The notes beneath the pieces were generated by a model. That model was not told the DNA's origin and made no database searches. It was given only the letters and a program-made list of their open reading frames with translations. From the NCBI GenBank assembly GCA_013396755.1, contig VWZF01005810.1, positions 2,174,949 through 2,238,948 of the forward strand: DNA of 64,000 bases, written 5' to 3'. The position numbers and the translations under genes were made by a program. Source of the stretch: Sclerurus mexicanus. Taxonomy: Eukaryota > Chordata > Aves > Passeriformes > Furnariidae. Shown one piece after another: positions 11,601-23,046 of this stretch (position 1 is the first letter of the stretch; every line of letters begins with the position of its first letter).

Positions 11601-14600
11601 CATTTCTGAACATCACTTCTGGGAAAATTGTGGATTTGCTAGGAGCTGCATATCCTCCACATGGCAGTTCTTTCTTTTATTATATATGTTATTGTTTTGT
11701 CTTTTCATTTCTCACCCAAGATACTGACAGTGTAATGGGCATTTTAGGGTGTCTTTGCTGTGAAATTGTTATTTTAAAAGGTACAGTGAATCTGAAAACT
11801 GAAATGTAAATCATGAGGAGACAATACCAAGTATAAACATGTACGTTGGAAAACACTACCAAAAAATCATTTGGCCTGTCTGAAAATGACATCTTTAAAC
11901 TCTATACAAGTACCTGTTAGAAATTCTCTCCTCACTCTTACCCTTTCTCTCCCCATAATTATTTTTTATTTAGTCTGTATTAAACCACTGCAAACTAACT
12001 CCCATTACCAATGAAGGCCCTTTTTTCATGGATAAACTACAAATCCTTACTCTGAAGTAATCAACGAGTTAATGGTCCTGTTAGTATGGGACTTATTTAA
12101 CTTGAGTTAATTTATTACTAACTGCTGAAAAAGGACACCTTGCTGCCTTCATACAGTACCGTGCAATTGCAAAATTTGTCTAGCAGTTGAACCCTTGCAA
12201 ATTAATTTCCATGAGAATAACAAAGAGGAGAGAGATGTTTCTGCATCACTGTCATAGGAAAGGAACCCCCCAACTAGTCTGCCCCATGTTTAAAAGGAGA
12301 ATGGCAAAATGGGCAGCCTTGCCCACAGAGCTGAACAATACAGTGTTTAATGTCAAGAGTGTTACATAATTGTGTGGCATAATCATATGTCTGCATATAT
12401 CGTATTTTTAGGCTACAAGTGATCTGGAAAACTATGATAAGACCCGCCATGAGGAGTTTAAGAAATATGAGATGATGAAAGAACATGAGAGGAGAGAGTA
12501 TTTAAAAACACTGGATGAAGAAAAGAGGAAGCGAGAAGAATCCAAATTTGAGGAGATGAAGAAAAAACATGGAGATCACCCTAAAGTTCACCACCCTGTA
12601 AGGCCACAGCCTGTTCTTATGTGACTGAGTGGAAGCCTTCCTGTCCAGAGAGAAAAAGCTAATAGACAATACCTTTTGCTCTATAATTTAACTTCCTTCA
12701 GCTCTTGTTTCTAGATGAGTCTTTGTGGCCATGACCGATCATTACAGGTGCTCCTTTCCACAGAATACGCATTTCCTTGACATTCCCTCCTTCCCTGGGC
12801 CTTTCTATCTAATGAATATATTAGACTTGATCAAAGGGGCATTAAAGAAAATTTCATTGATTCCATTTGCCACAGACTAATCAGCAAACAAAGCTTTTCA
12901 GAGAAACCAGAATGCAAAGGTAATGCAGAAAAATTACACTAAATTGTCTTTTGAATAGTTTTTCTTTAACCAATCTATAGGGAAGCAAAGATCAACTGAA
13001 AGAGGTGTGGGAAGAAGCAGATGGACTAGATCCTAATGAATTTGACCCCAAAACATTTTTCAAATTGCACGGTAAGAGGCTTAGTTTTAATTTAATGAAC
13101 AAGTGAAATGATTTTCTTTTACATTCTGCTGAGGACAAGTTTGTCATATGCTAGGATGAAGTTATACCTCAAACAATTTGGATGAGTCTGAATAGTATAG
13201 AGGAGAAAATATTTGTTTTTGTTTGTAAGTTTCCTGCCAAGTCTTAAATGGAGCTCAGAATTTGAAAACAGAGTTTTGTTTAACTACTCCTAAAAATGTA
13301 CAGCAAAAACCCAGTAGTGATTCCACAGGGAAGTATGGGTAGGTAGAGGGCTGTCCATATCTTTAACTTTACTTGCACACTACATACGAGGAATAAATTC
13401 TCAGAGGTGTGTCTCTAGTAGGGAGTAAACCTGCTTTCTCATCATCTCTGAAAATAAATACCACACTGCTAATCTCTGGAATGGCCATAGACCTCAAGCC
13501 TCATCAGAAGTTGCACAATTCTTTTGATAAAAAACAATATGCCCTTTAATCCTGCCAATGTGTTTCTGAGCAGTGTGCAGCTAGAAACAATAAGTAGTAA
13601 CAATAGCAGAGATGAGGATGCATCTCAGTGGACATTTTGCTTTAAATGTGATTATATCATCATGTAGCCTTTTATTATGAGGTTGTTAAATGTTCATCAT
13701 AGTACCACTGAGTAGATCCTGCCTGCCACTAGATTGCTCAGTGTACACAGAACAGTACACAGAATTTGACTTATCCCAAAGATGATGATTTAGATGAAGG
13801 AAAGAGTTTTAGCTTGAGTTGGAACTTTTATCTTGGCTTATAAAATGTATAAATATGTATTATAGTTACTAAATCTTATTTCTTCTTTCTAAACAGGGCT
13901 TTTGAAAGAATTTTCTGAAAGTTTTTGGTAGCTTGTTCGTGCAAATCCTACCAAAACACAAATAGCTGAAATAACCTTTTGCCTCAGAGCTTAATATTTA
14001 AAAAACTTTGAAGCAATTAAAAATATTGCATAATACCATCCATTTGAAGTAGACATTCTCCTTCAGTTTCAGAGATAATCAGAATATGATGTAGGATGAA
14101 AGATGGATCATTAGTTATCAAGTATTCGCTCTGCATTTGTCATGAGAAGTCATTTTACAGTTATCTCAAGTGCTGCGTATTTATGTATTAACATAATTCT
14201 TAATTTTGTTTTGAAGAGTCATACTGTCAATTAACAAAGTTTTTTGCAAAATTTTGTTGCTCCCAAGTCTAATTACAAATCTAGTTATTAAATTGGGACA
14301 ACTTGTTCTCAGCAATATTTTTTGGCAGTTGCACTCTGCGCAATCCTGTGGTGACCTATTTCAGCTTGCTAATCTAAGAAGTAGGGATATTGCTCCAGAC
14401 TTGTCCAACCAACCAAAACTGGTAGTACACTTCTGCCAATGCCTGATAAAAACCTAAACAAAAAAAATCAACCTATGTCACCAGCTGTGCTTGTTAAATG
14501 AGGTTTTTAATCCACATGGGATATGTACACTGGTCCTTACTTAACTCATGAAGATCCATTACATGTATAACTTTCTGTACCTACTCATCTTGCTTTTTTA

Positions 14601-17600
14601 ACACCTTTTTTTGTAGATGTCAATAATGATGGTTTCTTGGATGAGCAAGAATTAGAAGCCCTATTTACGAAAGAGGTAAAAAAGAATTCAGAAGTTCTTT
14701 CAGTAAATGGTTACAGGGATGTCTGTATTTTTTCCAAGTATATGACAAAATAGAGTATTCATGCTGAGTTTTGTGCATCTTTAATATTTCTACAAAAATG
14801 CAAAACCTATCAGCAAGTAAAATAAAGCAGTTGAAGAATAGGAGACAGACATCAGAGGTCTAATGCCTGTGTATTTCTTTGCCATAGGCTTGTTTGAGAT
14901 TTTGTAACTAGTCTGCAGGATAGCTATTACCTATATAAATTGCAATGCAGAGATTTACACTCTTGCTCTGCTTAGATGGAGCCTGGTAGAGGTTTTGAGG
15001 TTCTGAAGCTGTGCTCATTCATTGTTATGGAAGAAAGGCACACTTGTGTGACTTGGCTCAGGGACAGCATGCTCTGGAAATGGCTACAAAAATTTCATGT
15101 ATTTTGTGTCTGGCTAGTTTGGAGCACATGTACATCTGGTAAAGTAGACCAGCTCTTAGTTTCTTTAAGCCTTTGTTTGTTGTTGTGAAAAGCAAATATT
15201 AGCGTGACTTTGCCACCCAGAGAGGTAATGATAGCAATGTACTGAAATTCCAGAGATAGGAAATACAAAATCAATAAGTAAATGAAGGGCCTTGGTCTTC
15301 ATTTTCTCAGCAGATTATGTTTTGGTATAGCAGAAAAAAAATCCCCTAATAAATTTCCCATTCAAAGGTCCAGGACTATGGCTGTCAATATCTAGTCCAA
15401 TATTGGTTTTCCGAGTTCAATGAGTAAGGGAGGAAATGTGCTATATGGTATATATAGAAACTTATAAATTCAAACTACTGCAATTTTTTTAAGAAACATA
15501 ATTTGCAAATACAGATTTCTAACAATATTTTGTCATAATCTGCTTCAATACAACGAAGATGCAGGGCAGTCTTTTTTGGCAGATGTATCACTGTTTTGTA
15601 GGTTTTTTTAGTTTAAAAACAAGTAGTCTGGGGCCTTAAAATTACTTATGGCTAAGCAAGTGGAGCTCAATGCCTGAGAAAGTTAAGTAGAAGCAAATAA
15701 TCATGAACACTCCAGAAAGGTATTGTGCAAGAAGCGAAGTGGACCATTAAATTTAGCACTCAATTTGTCTTGTGATGTCCTGAATGCTTACTATGTCAGC
15801 TGCATGCTCTGGTAAAAAAGCTACTCTCTTCCATTCCAGAAACCAAATGGAACCTCTGCCTGCTTTGTAGGATCAGACTGTGCACACTGAGGTCAACTTT
15901 ACTGTAACATCCACAGCAATGAATTGCAACAGACCACATGAATTAACTGAAAACTTCATTCTTAGGAAAGAAAGGCTCACTTGTTGCTAAATACTGTGCT
16001 GAAAGAGGAAAATTGCACACACACACACTCTCACTCTATTGCAAAAACGGTGAACTTAGGTTTTTAGCAACGTCTTGCACTACTTTTACAGATATGCCCA
16101 GTCATTTGAGTGGGCAGCCCTTTCTTCAAACTAACATTTACTAATTTTGAATTTCAGCTAGAAAAAGTTTATGATCCCAAGAATGAAGAGGATGACATGG
16201 TTGAAATGGAAGAAGAAAGGTTGAGAATGAGAGAACATGTAATGAATGAGGTGAGGACTGATATTGATTAAGAGCTGATTTTCTTCTGTGTTTAAGAAAT
16301 ACAATTCTCCTGCTATGAAGTGTTGTCCAAGTGCAGCAGAAAGGGATGACATGTCTCACTGCATGCTGTTTGTGCTGAGATTCGCATAAAGTGACAATCT
16401 TCAAGCCCTATCCCTGTATTCTGATGTAAATGCCTGATGACTAGTTTGTATTTAAGAAGTTCCAGAGAAGGAATTGTGCAGTAGCTTCTGTCTTTTGCAA
16501 ATACTGAGATTCAATAGAAATTCCCCTGTGAATTGTACATCAAACAGGGAAGAACTCCAAATGTTCTTTGGCACTTGGCAAATGGTTAAGATTCTGGTGT
16601 GTGGAGCAATGTCTTCTTTCACATAGCACACCTTTGTTCCTTCAGAAGAGGACTCAGAGCTAAAGGTATCACCTATGACAGTGAATACCTTTATTAGGTT
16701 TGGTGGGCTTTCAGCTCAGGAGACAGAGGAAGGGGAAGGGGATGTTTTGAACCACCATGTGTTTCACTAATAATTTTTCTGTATTCAACTGTATTCCTTA
16801 AGCTTGAGGAAAACAGCAAGACTGGTCTTCTGTTAGTCATAAAGGGAAGTGTTTCCTCCCTTCCCCTTAAAGGATTCTGACACAATTCAGAACCTCCCCA
16901 TTCACCAGTGGATATAATTTTGTAACTGTGAGTCAGAGTAATTGCCAGAAAGCTACAAAACGTTTTTCTCAAAAAAAAAATCATACATTCCACTATTAGT
17001 GTTGGGGCTGTGAACACACATGTTTCCAATAAAGCCAATGATGTTTGAAGTAAAATGTGAAGATTTACTTTTTAGTTCTACTTTTGTTAAGCTATATAAA
17101 CTTGTGAGAAGTATTCAGAAGATGTCGTGGGCGTTATATTTGAGGATATTTGATTGATGAAACTAAACATTAGCTCCAGCAAAACACATTCTTTAGGTTA
17201 AGCTTAATTTTTTGCTTCAAATAGGTTGACATCAACAAGGACCGACTGGTGACTTTGGAAGAGTTCCTCCGAGCTACAGAGAAAAAAGAATTTTTGGAGC
17301 CAGATAGCTGGGAGGTAATGAGAATGTGTTCCAAGTTCAACACAGAGTAGCATTACCAGCACTCTACCAGGAAACCAAGTGGCATGTCTGTGACCTTTGC
17401 TTTCTTGCAGTTCTGTGGTGGTATGTGTGTAGTTAAGCGCCTTAGCTAAATGTAACCTACAAATGTAGCAGCCTAATGTAATGCAGATGTGAGCTTTATG
17501 GAAAAGGTCTGGCGCCACCCTGGGGATTCTAGAAGAGCTTTTCACACATGCTTTTCAAATGGAAAATGGACATTTTGTTTATGAATCACTTTAAAGGGAA

Positions 17601-20264
17601 GATAAGAGCTCAGTTCGGAAGCAAGAGGATAGTTTTCTCCTACCTCTAAATCTGTAGTTGAGTTTTGCTGAAAAAATAGCTGAGAAATTACTGTTTTGCT
17701 GTTTGCAGTGAGTTTAGCCTTTACAGTGTCATTCATGTCTGAGTATCTTGTTCTGAGAGTTTTTTAGTGAACTGGACAATTCACATAGGAATTTCAGTGA
17801 GGAGTTAATAAAAAATGTACATGTGTTCCTGTCTAAGTATTCACACTTGTATGTATTTTCTTGCAGACACTAGATCAACAGCAGCTCTTCACTGAGGATG
17901 AGCTGAAGGAATTTGAAAATCATATTTCCCAGCAGGAAGATGAACTTAGAAAAAAGGCAGAAGAACTTCAGAAACAGAAGGAAGAGCTACAGAGGCAGCA
18001 TGACCAGCTTCAGGCTCAGAAACAAGAGCTTCAGCAGGTACATGTATGAGAACAGAATATTTTTTTTCCCTTTTCTGTATCCTTATATGTGTAACAGCTC
18101 ATGACAGTTCCCAGCTCTGGAGCATTCTTTACCTTGATTTCTCGTATGAGTCCCAGCTGAATTCTAAACTAATGGTACCACAGCAGAACCTAGTCCAGTA
18201 TTCACAATTACAGCAAACAGAGCAAGCATCTCAACTCAGCATTATACTAACTAAGACTTTACATAATGACTGCAAAATTTGTTGTAAGTGTATTCATTTA
18301 TGCCACATCAGAGAAAGTGGGCAATTTTAAGTTTTTCAACTGTTATACTTTATTTTTCACCAGGTTGTAAAACAGATGGAACAAAAGAAACTACAGCAAG
18401 GAAATCCTCCTGCAGGACCAGCTGGAGAACTGAAATTCCAGCCCCGTATGTGTCTTTCTGTGCTGAAACACAAACTTTAAAATAAGATTTGCCATGTAGA
18501 AGTCATTACAACTATACTTTCAGTTGAACCTATTAACCTAATGCAGTTTTAATGACCCCTGTAGAGAGGTTCACTAAACAGCCTTTAAGAGGGAAGTATG
18601 TAATTCTAAAGTATCCCTGAAATCTCAGTGCTTTTAAATCCATAGTAAAGAAAGAGTTCTAACACAAGGCATCAAATGGGCAGAGAAGGAAGATTGTGTT
18701 GTACTAAAAATATTGCGGTCTAGGGTATCTAGGATTTTGGAGCATCCAGAGAAGAACAGGGACATACAAATGACCAGGTCTGTCTTATGTTCTGGGACTG
18801 CATCACAGTCTCAGACTGCAGAACAAATCAAAGCTTTTAAATATCCTCAGGGGTCAATTTACCAGCAATTGGATATCAACTTAGCCTTAGATAGTATGAA
18901 AGACAATTGCTTCAATACCTCAGAAAGAAGGTAGTGGCATAATAAATCACTGCATTTGCTCTTTGGTAGCAACAAAATGGCCAGATAGCACTTCTTGTCC
19001 ATAACAGATTGCTCATGTTTCCTTTGTGCTTTAATGGGCTCTGCTGCTCCATAGATCCTAACTGAGCCTTTTTGCCCCCTCTGGGAAGGCTGAAACTACA
19101 CTGACTTTATTGGCTTCCATGTTCACATGCTGACACAGTCAGCAGAGCTCAAGAACTTGACATTCATCTCAAACATTGGCTTCAGATCTATTGAGACAGC
19201 CTTTTGAATATTAGAGGCTCTTAACTGCCCCTGCAGGGCCAGCAGTGTGATTTCAAACCTCAGGTGTGGTATTCTGTGATTACAACTTGGTTGATACCCT
19301 GAAATTCTACCCACTCAGTTCCATGAAGGGAAGTAATGAAATTTCAGAACCGATTTAGTTTTGTCTTTCCTTTGCTTTGAAACTGCCTGTGGGTAATTTC
19401 ATTTTAAGATCCCTGGTTCTCAGAGCACAAATTCCCCTCACCATATGATAGTCTTTTGATACTGGCAATATTGTAGCAGAAACTGTTCTTAACACATGTA
19501 TTATTTTATGTAAAATCTTTCTGCAGAGTCATTTAATCAAGTGTTATAGGAATTCATTATATTAGCCAGAACTGGTCACTACTCATTCACTGAGTCAATG
19601 AGATCCAAGCAGACAGTATTTTAAATCTATAGGCCACTGGAGACACTAAGGGTACTTTAAGGAAAAAAGGAATGCCAAAAATGCAACTGCAAGTTCTGAA
19701 ATCTTCATCAATCTGTGAAAATTAGTATAAATCAAGCATAGGTCAAGGGAGAACATTGTAAGTATTGATACAGTAAGGAGCAACAGACAGGAGTAAGTTG
19801 CAATTGTGTCTTTTTCAAGCTTCCAACGTTGGGATTAAAGGTCCTGTAAAACCATGGTATATTTCAGAACAATCACCAAAGAATCAATGTGTTACTGTTT
19901 AAAAGCATTTGACACCAAGCAGAAACAACTAATAATCTAAGAGGAAACACTGAATAATAATGCAGTCTATTGGGTAATCTCAATCTTATTTCATTGTTAG
20001 TCACATAGAAAAATCTTGATTCCATTTATAAACCAAAAAAATAGAAGGTTTTGTTGATTGTTTCTATGATAGGAACTTTCCTTCAGAGACTTTTCACATT
20101 TAGGGCCAGTTTAATTGAGAAGTTACAAATGGTTCTATTCTTGTTTTACAGCTGGGGAACACAAAGTCGGAGATGCACCAAAGCATCCTGTAGGAGGTGA
20201 TCAGCCTTTACCACCAGGACATGTCCAAGAACCAGCTGTTAGAACTGATCAAGTTCACCCTTAA
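5549..20264 (+). CDS. NUCB2: Nucleobindin-2 (nesfatin-1 precursor), 12 coding exons
   Basis: NUCB2 is a Ca2+-binding protein of the secretory pathway. Its N-terminal part is processed to nesfatin-1, a secreted peptide that suppresses feeding in mammals. The spliced frame is 1,368 nt and encodes 455 residues without a break. In order it shows a signal peptide (1-24, mature start VPIDIDKTKV), nesfatin-1 (25-106) followed by Lys107-Arg108, a second dibasic pair Arg188-Arg189, a highly charged basic region (about 170-215), EF-hand loop 1 (254-265) and EF-hand loop 2 (306-317). An acidic stretch lies between the EF-hands and a Gln/Glu-rich coiled coil follows (about 345-405). Human NUCB2 has 420 residues and ends soon after KFEP; this copy continues into a Pro/Gly-rich 37-residue tail. 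All introns are GT-AG. The identity is certain from near-complete similarity to mammalian NUCB2; the tail is inferred from splice sites only. Confidence 0.97.
6319..6426 (+). CDS. NUCB2: NUCB2 coding exon 2, residues 49-84
   Basis: This exon has 36 codons, acceptor tttgaag and donor gtaggt, both phase 0. It encodes the middle of nesfatin-1, starting DTGLYYDEYL, the part that holds the activity of the mammalian peptide. It is almost identical to the mammalian sequence. Confidence 0.95.
6946..7421 (+). other. CpG-enriched pocket with a 56-codon ATG frame in NUCB2 intron 2
   Basis: Around 7240-7340 there are about seven CpG in roughly 100 bases, while the surrounding intron is almost free of CpG. 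A frame from ATG at 7251 runs to TAG at 7419-7421 and begins MALSQYSRVAAAVLVSSLKA, an N-terminus rich in Ala, Ser and Arg. I do not recognise the product. It could be an alternative promoter or first exon, a decayed retrocopy, or chance. Confidence 0.3.
7693..7819 (+). CDS. NUCB2: NUCB2 coding exon 3, residues 85-126
   Basis: Acceptor ttgacag and donor gtaaga; the exon ends in phase 1. It holds the end of nesfatin-1 and the processing pair Lys107-Arg108 (ELKRQEV), so cleavage here would release exactly 82 residues, as in mammals. Confidence 0.95.
8012..8082. repeat. Near-perfect 32-bp inverted repeat with 7-bp loop
   Basis: The left arm is 8012-8043 and the right arm 8051-8082, separated by gactttt. 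31 of 32 positions pair; the one mismatch is an A opposite G at position 14 of the left arm. It lies in NUCB2 intron 3 and would form a strong hairpin in the transcript of either strand. Confidence 0.93.
10766..10869 (+). CDS. NUCB2: NUCB2 coding exon 4, residues 127-161
   Basis: Acceptor tctttcag and donor gtgagt. It reads DTGIDHQALLKQFEHLNHQN and onward to DMLIKA, matching the mammalian segment with a few changes. It belongs to the nesfatin-2 part of the precursor. Confidence 0.95.
12412..12597 (+). CDS. NUCB2: NUCB2 coding exon 5, residues 162-223
   Basis: This is the longest coding exon, with 62 codons, acceptor tttttag and donor gtaagg. It encodes a very charged helix rich in Lys, Arg and Glu, including HERREYL with the second dibasic pair (Arg188-Arg189). 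In the family this is the basic region proposed to bind nucleic acid. Confidence 0.95.
12981..13071 (+). CDS. NUCB2: NUCB2 coding exon 6, residues 224-253
   Basis: Acceptor atctatag and donor gtaaga; the exon ends in phase 1. It reads GSKDQLKEVWEEADGLDPNE and then the entering helix of EF-hand 1 (FDPKTFFKLH). The first Asp of the calcium loop is split across the next intron. Confidence 0.95.
14617..14675 (+). CDS. NUCB2: NUCB2 coding exon 7, EF-hand 1 loop, residues 254-273
   Basis: A small exon with acceptor ttttgtag and donor gtaaaa. With the split codon it gives DVNNDGFLDEQE, a complete 12-residue calcium loop with acidic or polar residues at 1, 3, 5, 9 and 12 and Gly at 6. Confidence 0.95.
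16158..16250 (+). CDS. NUCB2: NUCB2 coding exon 8, acidic linker, residues 274-304
   Basis: 31 codons, acceptor atttcag, donor gtgagg. It encodes the acidic linker between the two EF-hands (LEKVYDPKNEEDDMVEMEEE and on) and appears identical to the human protein over its full length. Confidence 0.96.
17225..17314 (+). CDS. NUCB2: NUCB2 coding exon 9, EF-hand 2, residues 305-334
   Basis: 30 codons, acceptor caaatag, donor gtaatg. The loop is DINKDRLVTLEE. Position 6 is Arg instead of the usual Gly, but mammalian NUCB2 has the same residue, so this is a family trait and not a defect. Confidence 0.95.
17867..18037 (+). CDS. NUCB2: NUCB2 coding exon 10, coiled coil, residues 335-391
   Basis: 57 codons, acceptor tcttgcag, donor gtacat. 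It encodes a heptad-like Leu/Gln/Glu/Lys-rich helix (KQKEELQRQHDQLQAQKQEL), the leucine-zipper region of the family. Confidence 0.95.
18364..18445 (+). CDS. NUCB2: NUCB2 coding exon 11, residues 392-418
   Basis: Acceptor ttcaccag and donor gtatgt; ends in phase 1. It reads MEQKKLQQGNPPAGPAGELK then FQP, the point near which the mammalian protein terminates. If the donor is not used, the frame runs into the intron and stops at 18478-18480 after a short different tail. Confidence 0.93.
20152..20264 (+). CDS. NUCB2: NUCB2 last coding exon 12, Pro/Gly-rich tail, residues 419-455
   Basis: Acceptor ttgttttacag. In the frame set by exon 11 it reads PGEHKVGDAPKHPVGGDQPL, continues for 17 residues and ends at TAA (20262-20264). 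I recall no matching tail in mammalian NUCB2; a Pro-rich tail after the zipper is reminiscent of NUCB1. The splice sites and the open frame support it, but I could not compare it with transcripts. Confidence 0.82.
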
Positions 20265-20301
20265 CCACTTGTGCCTCAACTTTCTAGCATCTTTATTATT
20301 T

Positions 20302-20343
20302 GGGGTGGGGAAAGGGTGGGAGGGGCTTTGGGAGTGGGGTGGG
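20302..20343 (+). promoter_or_regulatory. G-rich tract with G-quadruplex pattern in NUCB2 3' UTR
   Basis: In about 42 bases there are seven runs of three or more G, separated by 1-4 bases (for example ggggtggggaaagggtggg). This meets the usual pattern for an intramolecular G-quadruplex. It starts 38 bases after the NUCB2 stop codon and is on the mRNA-sense strand, so it could fold in the mRNA. Any regulatory role is inference. Confidence 0.7.
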
Positions 20344-20794
20344 CAGGAAATCAGAGTGAAACATGAAATCTCCACTCTCTTCCTCAGACTGTAAAATCAT
20401 GGTAATGTTAGAGATAAAGTATCAGGTTTGATTTATAAATTAAACTAATTTCCTCTCCAATGCATCAGTGAGAAACAAAAGGGGATCATCTAGAGGTTAT
20501 GATAGAGGAGGAGATTAGGGAAACCATTAATACTAAAGATTTTTATGGCCAGGGGACTGAGCTGTTGAGCTTTTCTCTTACAAAGAGGGAAGAGATGTCT
20601 GCCATTCTGTGTTTAGGCATGAATCAGAATCTTCTCAGAGAGGAAACAGGGAACAGGCCTGAATGTCAAGTTAGGTCTAGTTTTATGTAGAAACTTTCCA
20701 GAAATGCTGAAAAGCAAAAGATGGGGAAACAGAGACCATAGATAAAAAGGCCTGCACTTTCCAGCACTACCAAGCCCTTTCTTCTTTGAGACCA

Positions 20795-20800
20795 AATAAA
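20795..20800 (+). terminator. Possible NUCB2 poly-A signal AATAAA (proximal)
   Basis: A canonical AATAAA lies about 530 bases after the stop codon. Other candidates are AATAAA at 21169-21174 and ATTAAA at 22949-22954. Which is used cannot be decided from sequence. Confidence 0.4.
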
Positions 20801-23046
20801 AATCAAACTTCTTAATCATAGAAAATTTGCACTTTCTAAATGTTAAATACAGCAAAGAATTATGTGGAACAGTGAATATTTTTCATGTTTACAGAAGCCT
20901 AAGAATTTCACTGTAAAGCCTTCAAAAGGAATACTGTACTTCTAGTGCATTAATCTGAACCGTCCTCCTGTTGAGATTAATTCTGTGTGGCAGTTGAAAG
21001 CTCAACTGTCTCTTGGGACAATACTTTTGTCCCCATTTCTTTCATCAGATGTCAGTTGATCTCAAAATTTTGCATGTTATTAAATGAGCTTTTTATGTTG
21101 ATGGAAACATTGTGCAAAACAGAACAAGACTCATTGTCTTTTTCTGTACAGATTATCCTACCTCTGACAATAAAACCAGATTTTTCAAAGTGCACCATGT
21201 GTTTCAGAAAGCGCTTCTCAGACATGAATCTGGGACTCATTAAGGGTCGCGCTAGTAACTCTTCTGAGTTTTTCAGCAGGTGGTTTAAGTTTATGAAGTG
21301 TCCTAAACCAGGGGTGCTACTTGATTGTATTATTTTGGTATTGAACCAGGACAGGTCCCTAGTATTGCAAGCCACAATTTTACAAGAGCAAGTTGATTTT
21401 CCTGTCAGTTTTACTGTATTGCTGAAAAGTTTTGTGACTGTCCTTGCTTTTAATTCATTTCAAACTGAAAGTATCCTAAAGTGTAAACCCTGTTTGGATT
21501 TGTTTGCTTTGGGGTTTTGTGTGTTTTGGTTCTTTTTTTTTTTAAAGAGGGATTGCTCTGATTGTATAATGTTGGCTTTGAATGGATACACACACACCTT
21601 GGCTAGCATCCTTTACATTTCCTTCCTGTTCTGTGGCTAACTGCTGACAGTGGCATTAAAAGAAATATTTTGGGTTTTGAGCAAAGAAACAGAAGCATGC
21701 CTTTGTTATGGAAAGATGTTCTTTTCAGAATAAGATTTGAATATTTTGGGCAAACTCAAAAAAGACAGAAGGCAATTGCTAACATTTTGTGTTGACATTT
21801 AGGAAGTTTCTCACTCTGAAGAACTGTGATTGATGGAAGCTAGGCACATTCCTTCCATATTCAAGGCTTCTTTCATCAGACCTGGGCATATTCTTGTGCT
21901 CCACACAATATAACAGAACTCAGTGCCAGAACAGATTAGGGTTCCTTATCTGTTTCATCTTGTTAGTTGTCATGTCACATTTCCTTCATTTATATCACTC
22001 AAACAGTTGGACTTTTTACCTTTTTTTCATTCTGTATGCAAGTAGTTGACATTTTTAGTTTCCAAAATCAGTGTCTCCACTGTTTGTCATTTCCATGCGA
22101 TCTAACAACAGTTTGACGCTGTCTCTGTCAGGAGACTAAAATACCTTTCAGCAGCCTCATCTGTTTGCAAAGAGGCCCAGACATAGTTACAGCTACATAA
22201 GATTTCTCCATGCACAGCCCTGGCTTTGGGGTTGTAGCCTGATAATGGGTAACAGGGTGAGGAGGGAAACAAAGAGGGAATTATTCAAATGTCATGGAAA
22301 AGGTGAAGGGAATTTTTTATTGTGTTCTCCTTATCCCACATGAAGAGGGGATGTTTGCAGAGGACAAGTGATACAGCCACAGATGTTTGTAGAGAATCAA
22401 GGACTGAAACCTTTAGTGTGAAGGCTTTTCTACAGTACAAATCGTTCCTTCAGGCTGCATCTGCCTTCTAAGAAATGCCATTATATTATTATGATATGCT
22501 TTGTAATGTAATGCTCAAGCTTCATTTTTGGTGCATTTTGATTGTAAGATCCTGACTCTGCAGTTGGAGATTGGCCCCCTTATCCCATTCACTTTGCAAC
22601 ATCCAGAGTTTTGTAAAGAGTTGTTGTAACTTGGGTGCTGTACTTGGGTAGTAGGAAGTTATAATCACAGATAAGTAAGGGACTGGAATATCACTGGCAT
22701 AAGTGCTTTCACCTGCATTCTGCTTTTCATTTAGGAGGTGATAAGAAAACTGCATCTAACTTGATACAGACACCAGTTCCACCACAAAGAGGCAGAGATT
22801 TTGTTTTGTACTTGGCTGGGATTTCAGTAGGAAGATGAAGGGGTAAAATGTCATCAGTGTTGTACAAATTCATATCTCCAGTGCAATATATGTATTCAAA
22901 AAAAAAAAAGCCCCACTCTGTACTTTGTATAGATTAGTTTTTAACTGGATTAAACTGAAACTCAGCACAGTGACAGATGTTTAGTGTTTTATTTTTAGCG
23001 GATGGGCAAGAGGCGGATTTACATCTATGCACACGACTTTGTATTC

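Larger units (their letters stand above)
20265..22954 (+). other. NUCB2: Presumed NUCB2 3' untranslated region
   Basis: After the stop codon the sequence is AT-rich without recognisable coding content. It begins with a G-rich tract (listed separately) and contains several possible poly-A signals. The true end is unknown and could be as early as about 20.8 kb or as late as about 22.97 kb. A 217-codon open frame at 20987-21640 is not recognised and is treated as chance. Confidence 0.5.

Noticed and set aside
17225..17314. Apparent defect in EF-hand 2 (Arg at loop position 6)
   Set aside because: Mammalian NUCB2 has the same residue; it is a family feature.
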